This document shows, one piece after another, positions 6,309 to 9,397 of a stretch of 9,397 nucleotides of DNA. Positions within the stretch are counted from its first letter, which is position 1, and every line of letters starts with the position of its first letter. The position numbers and the translations under genes are program-made. The notes beneath the pieces are model-generated. The model was not told the origin of the DNA, did not search any database, and worked only from the letters and a program-made list of their open reading frames with translations. The stretch is from Bacteroidota bacterium. Lineage in GTDB: Bacteria > Bacteroidota > Ignavibacteria > Ignavibacteriales > Ignavibacteriaceae. The stretch is taken from assembly GCA_021796135.1 (NCBI GenBank), contig JAJYOQ010000135.1, forward strand, positions 1-9,397, in the 5' to 3' direction.

Positions 6309-8861
6309 ATGAAAAGAATCAAAGAATTATTTGCAAAAAATGCTTCTCTATTAATTGTTATAATTTCGGCAATTTTATTTTTAACAGCGGTTTATGAGTT
6401 TTATAATGTTGTTTACGTCCAAGTGCAGTCTAATGATGAATGCTTATGGGTACAAAAAAAATCGGCTAAAGTCCCTGCTGAAATTGAAATCGAAAATGTT
6501 AAGGTTGACGGAGTTACCTGGAATGCCGGAATACGAAACGGCGATTATTTAATTGCAATCAATAATCATAAAGTTGCAAATACATCTATCGCGCAAACAA
6601 TTTTAAACTCTGTTAAATCCGGTGATTTTGCTATTTACACTATACAAAGAGGGAACACTCAATTTACAGCGAAAGTCTATGTAAAGAAATTAATAGAGAT
6701 CGCAGGAGTGGCAGATACTATTCTTGCAATTATTCAAATGCTAATTGGATTTGTCGTATTAATGGCGAAACCTGCCGGTAGAGCGCAAAAGATTTTCTAT
6801 GCATTTAGTATTGCAAGTGTCCTCCATTCACTGATCTCTTTGTTAACGGGTGCAATACTAAAAAATATTACTCCTGTTCCGCCTTCCACTTATATTACAG
6901 GAATTCTCTGGTCTATAGGAGTTAGTTTCAGACCTTTTCTACTGCTTTCTTTCTTTATGATTTTCCCAAAACCTTTTAAACTGTCTGAGAGAAAATGGTT
7001 CAGAAGGCTTATAATGTTTGTCCCAATTATAATAGCTTTAATAATTTTTACCTTATTTTTTGACATAATTAAATCCCCAATTCAGCAGAATATTGCAAAT
7101 GCAAATATCTTTATTGTTTATATCTCAAATATTTTAGATACAGTATATTTAATAGCTTTGATCTCTCTGTTCATCAATTATAAAAGGTTAAAAAATAAGA
7201 ATGAGAAAAAACCTATATTATTTATATTAATTTCCTATTCAATAGCTATTGCCGCTGTATTTTATACTTCATTAATTGCACCGGCTATTTCTGATACTGT
7301 CTTTAATTCCCCTCAATATTATGCTCCTATAATTTTAATAATCCTTATCCCGATTGGATTTGCTTATTCAATATTCAAATATCAATTAATGGATGTAAGC
7401 GTAGTAATTAAAAACACTTTAATTTATGGGGCTGCTACGATAGGGCTTGCTGCTATTTATTTTTTAGTAATATATGTGCTTGGGCAAAGTATCAGCCAGG
7501 CTATCGGCACTCAATTTCAAACTGCAATAGCAGGAGCTGTTTTCATAATATTTGCTTTAGTTTTTCAATCTACAAAAGAGCGGTTCCAGGATTTTCTTAC
7601 TGCTCGATTTTATCCAGAACAATTTGCTTATCAAAAGGTATTAATAAAATTTAGCAATGATGTTCCCACAATAGTCGGGCTTGATAATATTTTAGATTTA
7701 ATGAATGAAACGTATGTAAAAGCTCTAAAGATTAATAAATTCGCAATTTTAATTAAAGATAAAATATCCGGTAATTTCAAACTCGTTAAAAATTTCGGTA
7801 TTAATAAAAATGACATTTCCCTAAGCGGAAAATTGATTGATAATTTTATTTCGAATAAGTCTGCTATTTTAAATCAGCCAGTAATTGATAAAGATGATTT
7901 TATTAAAATATTCCCTAACGAAGTTTCGATACTTAATGATAATAATATTTACACTATTATTCCGATGATTATTAAATCAAAAATTATCGGATTACTATTA
8001 TTCGGATTAAAACATTCCGGATCACAATTTGCCGGAAAAGATTTGGAGTTATTATCAGCTTCTGCCAATCAAGCAGCAATTGCCATTGAAAATGCCCGGC
8101 TTTACCAAACAGAAGCCGAGAAGTTGAGAATGGAAATAGATTTGGAATTGGCGAGGAAGATTCAGCAAGGATTACTGCCCAAAAGCATCCCGCCAATGAA
8201 AGGTTTAAGCATAAGCGGTGAAATGGTCCCGGCTCTTCAGGTTGGCGGAGATTACTTCGACCTTTTGCCGGTTTCAGGTTCAAAGATCTTTGTTGTAGTA
8301 GGTGACGTTTCAGGAAAAGGTTTGGCTGCTTCATTATACATGGCAAAGCTGCAGACTATGATTCAGCTTTCATGTAATAATGAAAAAACCCCTAAAGAAA
8401 TCCTGATCGAATTAAATCAACATTTTTATAAGAGTATTGAAAGAAATTCATTTGTTACAATAACACTTGCTTTATTTGATACTATAAGCAGGACTGTTAA
8501 ATTCTGCAGAGCAGGGCATATGCCTCTTCTTGAAGTTTCAAATAATGAAGTAATTGCATACAGGACTCAAGGTATAGGAGTAGGGCTAGAAAAAGGAGTC
8601 ATATTTGAAAATACTTTAATCGAAGAAGAAGTTTCTTTTAAAGAAGGACAAATCTTTGCTTTTTTCTCCGATGGTATTACAGAAGCAATGAATGAATCTT
8701 CAGATCTTTTTGGAGAAGATAAATTATCCGAAGTATTAAAAAGTAATTCTAATTTGCAAGTAAATATTATCATGAGTAAAGTCTGGGATGAAATAATGAA
8801 GTTTAGGGGAAATGCTGAGCAGAATGATGATATGACTATGGTTATAGTTCAAGTGGGATGA
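6309..8861 (+). CDS. TM-PDZ-multi-TM-GAF RsbU/SpoIIE-type PP2C phosphatase, ComP-like sensor
   Basis: This 850-residue membrane protein should convert an envelope or extracellular cue into dephosphorylation of a STAS protein. TM1 (about 13-33) follows a basic cytoplasmic N-terminus. A PDZ-like domain (about 57-125, with A-G-I-R-N-G-D-Y-L-I-A-I-N) is then placed outside the membrane. About nine further helices follow (about 134-153, 161-184, 196-218, 233-252, 265-289, 302-324, 336-356, 370-392, 404-420). The segment K-Y-Q-L-M-D-V-S-V-V-I-K (357-368) and the post-membrane F-L-T-A-R-F-Y-P-E (429-437) resemble a module I know from ComP-like histidine kinases. A GAF-like domain (about 445-600), a helical linker (L-E-L-A-R-K-I-Q-Q-G-L-L-P) and a PP2C domain (about 630-850) complete it. 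Metal ligands are intact: D648 and D651 in GGDYFD, D666 in DVSGKG, D788 in SDGITEA, D840/D841. It starts 42 bases after the preceding gene; no Shine-Dalgarno site is seen. Confidence 0.88.
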   Translation: MKRIKELFAKNASLLIVIISAILFLTAVYEFYNVVYVQVQSNDECLWVQKKSAKVPAEIEIENVKVDGVTWNAGIRNGDYLIAINNHKVANTSIAQTILNSVKSGDFAIYTIQRGNTQFTAKVYVKKLIEIAGVADTILAIIQMLIGFVVLMAKPAGRAQKIFYAFSIASVLHSLISLLTGAILKNITPVPPSTYITGILWSIGVSFRPFLLLSFFMIFPKPFKLSERKWFRRLIMFVPIIIALIIFTLFFDIIKSPIQQNIANANIFIVYISNILDTVYLIALISLFINYKRLKNKNEKKPILFILISYSIAIAAVFYTSLIAPAISDTVFNSPQYYAPIILIILIPIGFAYSIFKYQLMDVSVVIKNTLIYGAATIGLAAIYFLVIYVLGQSISQAIGTQFQTAIAGAVFIIFALVFQSTKERFQDFLTARFYPEQFAYQKVLIKFSNDVPTIVGLDNILDLMNETYVKALKINKFAILIKDKISGNFKLVKNFGINKNDISLSGKLIDNFISNKSAILNQPVIDKDDFIKIFPNEVSILNDNNIYTIIPMIIKSKIIGLLLFGLKHSGSQFAGKDLELLSASANQAAIAIENARLYQTEAEKLRMEIDLELARKIQQGLLPKSIPPMKGLSISGEMVPALQVGGDYFDLLPVSGSKIFVVVGDVSGKGLAASLYMAKLQTMIQLSCNNEKTPKEILIELNQHFYKSIERNSFVTITLALFDTISRTVKFCRAGHMPLLEVSNNEVIAYRTQGIGVGLEKGVIFENTLIEEEVSFKEGQIFAFFSDGITEAMNESSDLFGEDKLSEVLKSNSNLQVNIIMSKVWDEIMKFRGNAEQNDDMTMVIVQVG

Positions 8862-9397
8862 CCTGAAAATCAAATTATTTTGGAAAACGAATAGAATTTT
8901 AAAATATTTCTTTTTACAATTTTTCATCTTTTTCTATCTTAATTTAATATTTTTGTTGAGTATTTGTTGCACATCAATTATATTTCACATGACAGTCCAA
9001 AATATGAAAGCCTTTTAAATATTTTGATAATTAATACTGTTCTTGCTCATTAAAGGGAAGCAATTTAACTTTGTTATTATGTCATTACTGAGCGAAACGA
9101 TCTTGGACAAAAGGTTTTTAGATGAAGTTCTTATAAGCCTCATTACCCCAGGTTGCGAGGTAACTAATTTTTCAGTCGGAGCTACCTATAGACAAGGAAG
9201 TAGCGTCTTTCATTCAACAATTAGTAGTGATTTATTGCAAGCAAATCTCGTTTTGTTGATTTGACAGATAACAACCCAAATGTTATTTTTGAATTAAGAT
9301 TGTGAATGGAAATTGATAGAACAGTGGTTTTGGTATAAGCTATTGGGACTATTCAAATCTTTGAAGTCGACTATGTGAAATGAATATATGCATATAA
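8862..9397. other. Long region without a convincing gene, with repeat-like remnants
   Basis: About 540 bases follow the last phosphatase without a reading frame that looks like protein. The first half is very AT-rich with several T-runs but no strong hairpin, so where transcription of the cluster ends is unclear. From about 9080 the composition becomes less AT-rich. GTCATTACTGAGCGAAACGA (9081-9100) resembles the GTCATTCTGAGCGAAGCGA-type sequence I recall as dispersed between genes in many bacteria. TTACCCCAGGTTGCGAGGTAA (9143-9163) and GGAGCTACCTATAGACAAGG (9178-9197) also look like pieces of intergenic repeats. I read this as decayed repeat or spacer DNA; the repeat identity rests on memory of such sequences and could be chance. 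Confidence 0.4.
8956..8984 (+). promoter_or_regulatory. Promoter-like sequence in the downstream non-coding region
   Basis: TTGAGT (8956-8961) and TATATT (8979-8984) are separated by 17 bases, a fair sigma70-type match. No recognisable gene follows within the window. It could serve a small RNA, a gene starting beyond the right edge, or nothing; chance matches are common in DNA this AT-rich. Confidence 0.22.

Noticed and set aside
7984..8346. A 120-codon open frame on the - strand in the last phosphatase gene
   Set aside because: Antisense to the GAF/PP2C region, with no recognisable protein features.
1716..8861. The three phosphatase genes as recent tandem duplicates
   Set aside because: Their PP2C motifs match, but the DNA and the surrounding protein sequence are well diverged and the sensor halves differ, so recent duplication is not supported.
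8999..9025. A 7-bp inverted repeat AAAATAT/ATATTTT as a terminator for the cluster
   Set aside because: The stem is entirely A-T with a 13-base loop and no proper T-tract; it would be very weak, and such repeats are expected by chance in this composition.
9043..9264. A 73-codon open frame on the + strand starting with TTG
   Set aside because: It has no ribosome binding site and no recognisable domain, and it runs through sequence that looks like decayed repeats. The start codon is weak and the frame could be open by chance.
9294..9397. An open frame on the - strand running off the right edge, possibly the C-terminal end of a gene
   Set aside because: Only about 34 codons with no recognisable motif; too short to separate from chance.

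Overview
This strongly AT-rich window carries six genes, all on the + strand, and ends in about 540 bases with no convincing gene. The base composition, scarce Shine-Dalgarno sites and style of signalling proteins suggest a member of the Bacteroidota/Ignavibacteriota/Chlorobiota assemblage. That placement is inference; no taxonomic marker gene is present.

Layout. (1) Bases 1-1511: the 3' part of a gene entering from the left edge. It encodes a single-pass membrane protein resembling a membrane-anchored anti-sigma factor, with a large extracytoplasmic region and a glutamine-rich coiled coil at the C-terminus. (2) Bases 1512-1715: an intergenic region with stem-loop sequences and a plausible sigma70-like promoter. 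(3) Bases 1716-8861: a compact five-gene cluster, probably one operon: an 8-TM/GAF/PP2C phosphatase, a STAS anti-sigma-factor antagonist (RsbV/SpoIIAA type), an RsbW/SpoIIAB-type kinase, a soluble GAF-GAF-PP2C phosphatase, and a TM-PDZ-multi-TM-GAF-PP2C phosphatase. The first three genes overlap. (4) Bases 8862-9397: apparently non-coding, with one promoter-like sequence and pieces that look like decayed dispersed repeats.

How the genes would work together. This is a partner-switching module. The kinase would phosphorylate the STAS protein on Ser58 and, when free, bind its target (classically a sigma factor). The RsbU-type phosphatases would dephosphorylate the STAS protein, which then captures the kinase and frees the target. 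Three phosphatases with three different sensory front ends (membrane/GAF, cytoplasmic tandem GAF, PDZ-containing polytopic membrane) flank one STAS/kinase pair, suggesting several signals feeding one switch. All three keep the expected metal-binding aspartates, so each looks catalytically competent. No sigma factor or other output protein lies in the window.

The most unusual item is the last phosphatase. Its N-terminal half has the layout of ComP-like histidine kinase sensors (TM, extracytoplasmic PDZ-like domain, many TM helices, then a GAF-like region), but joined to a phosphatase instead of a kinase.
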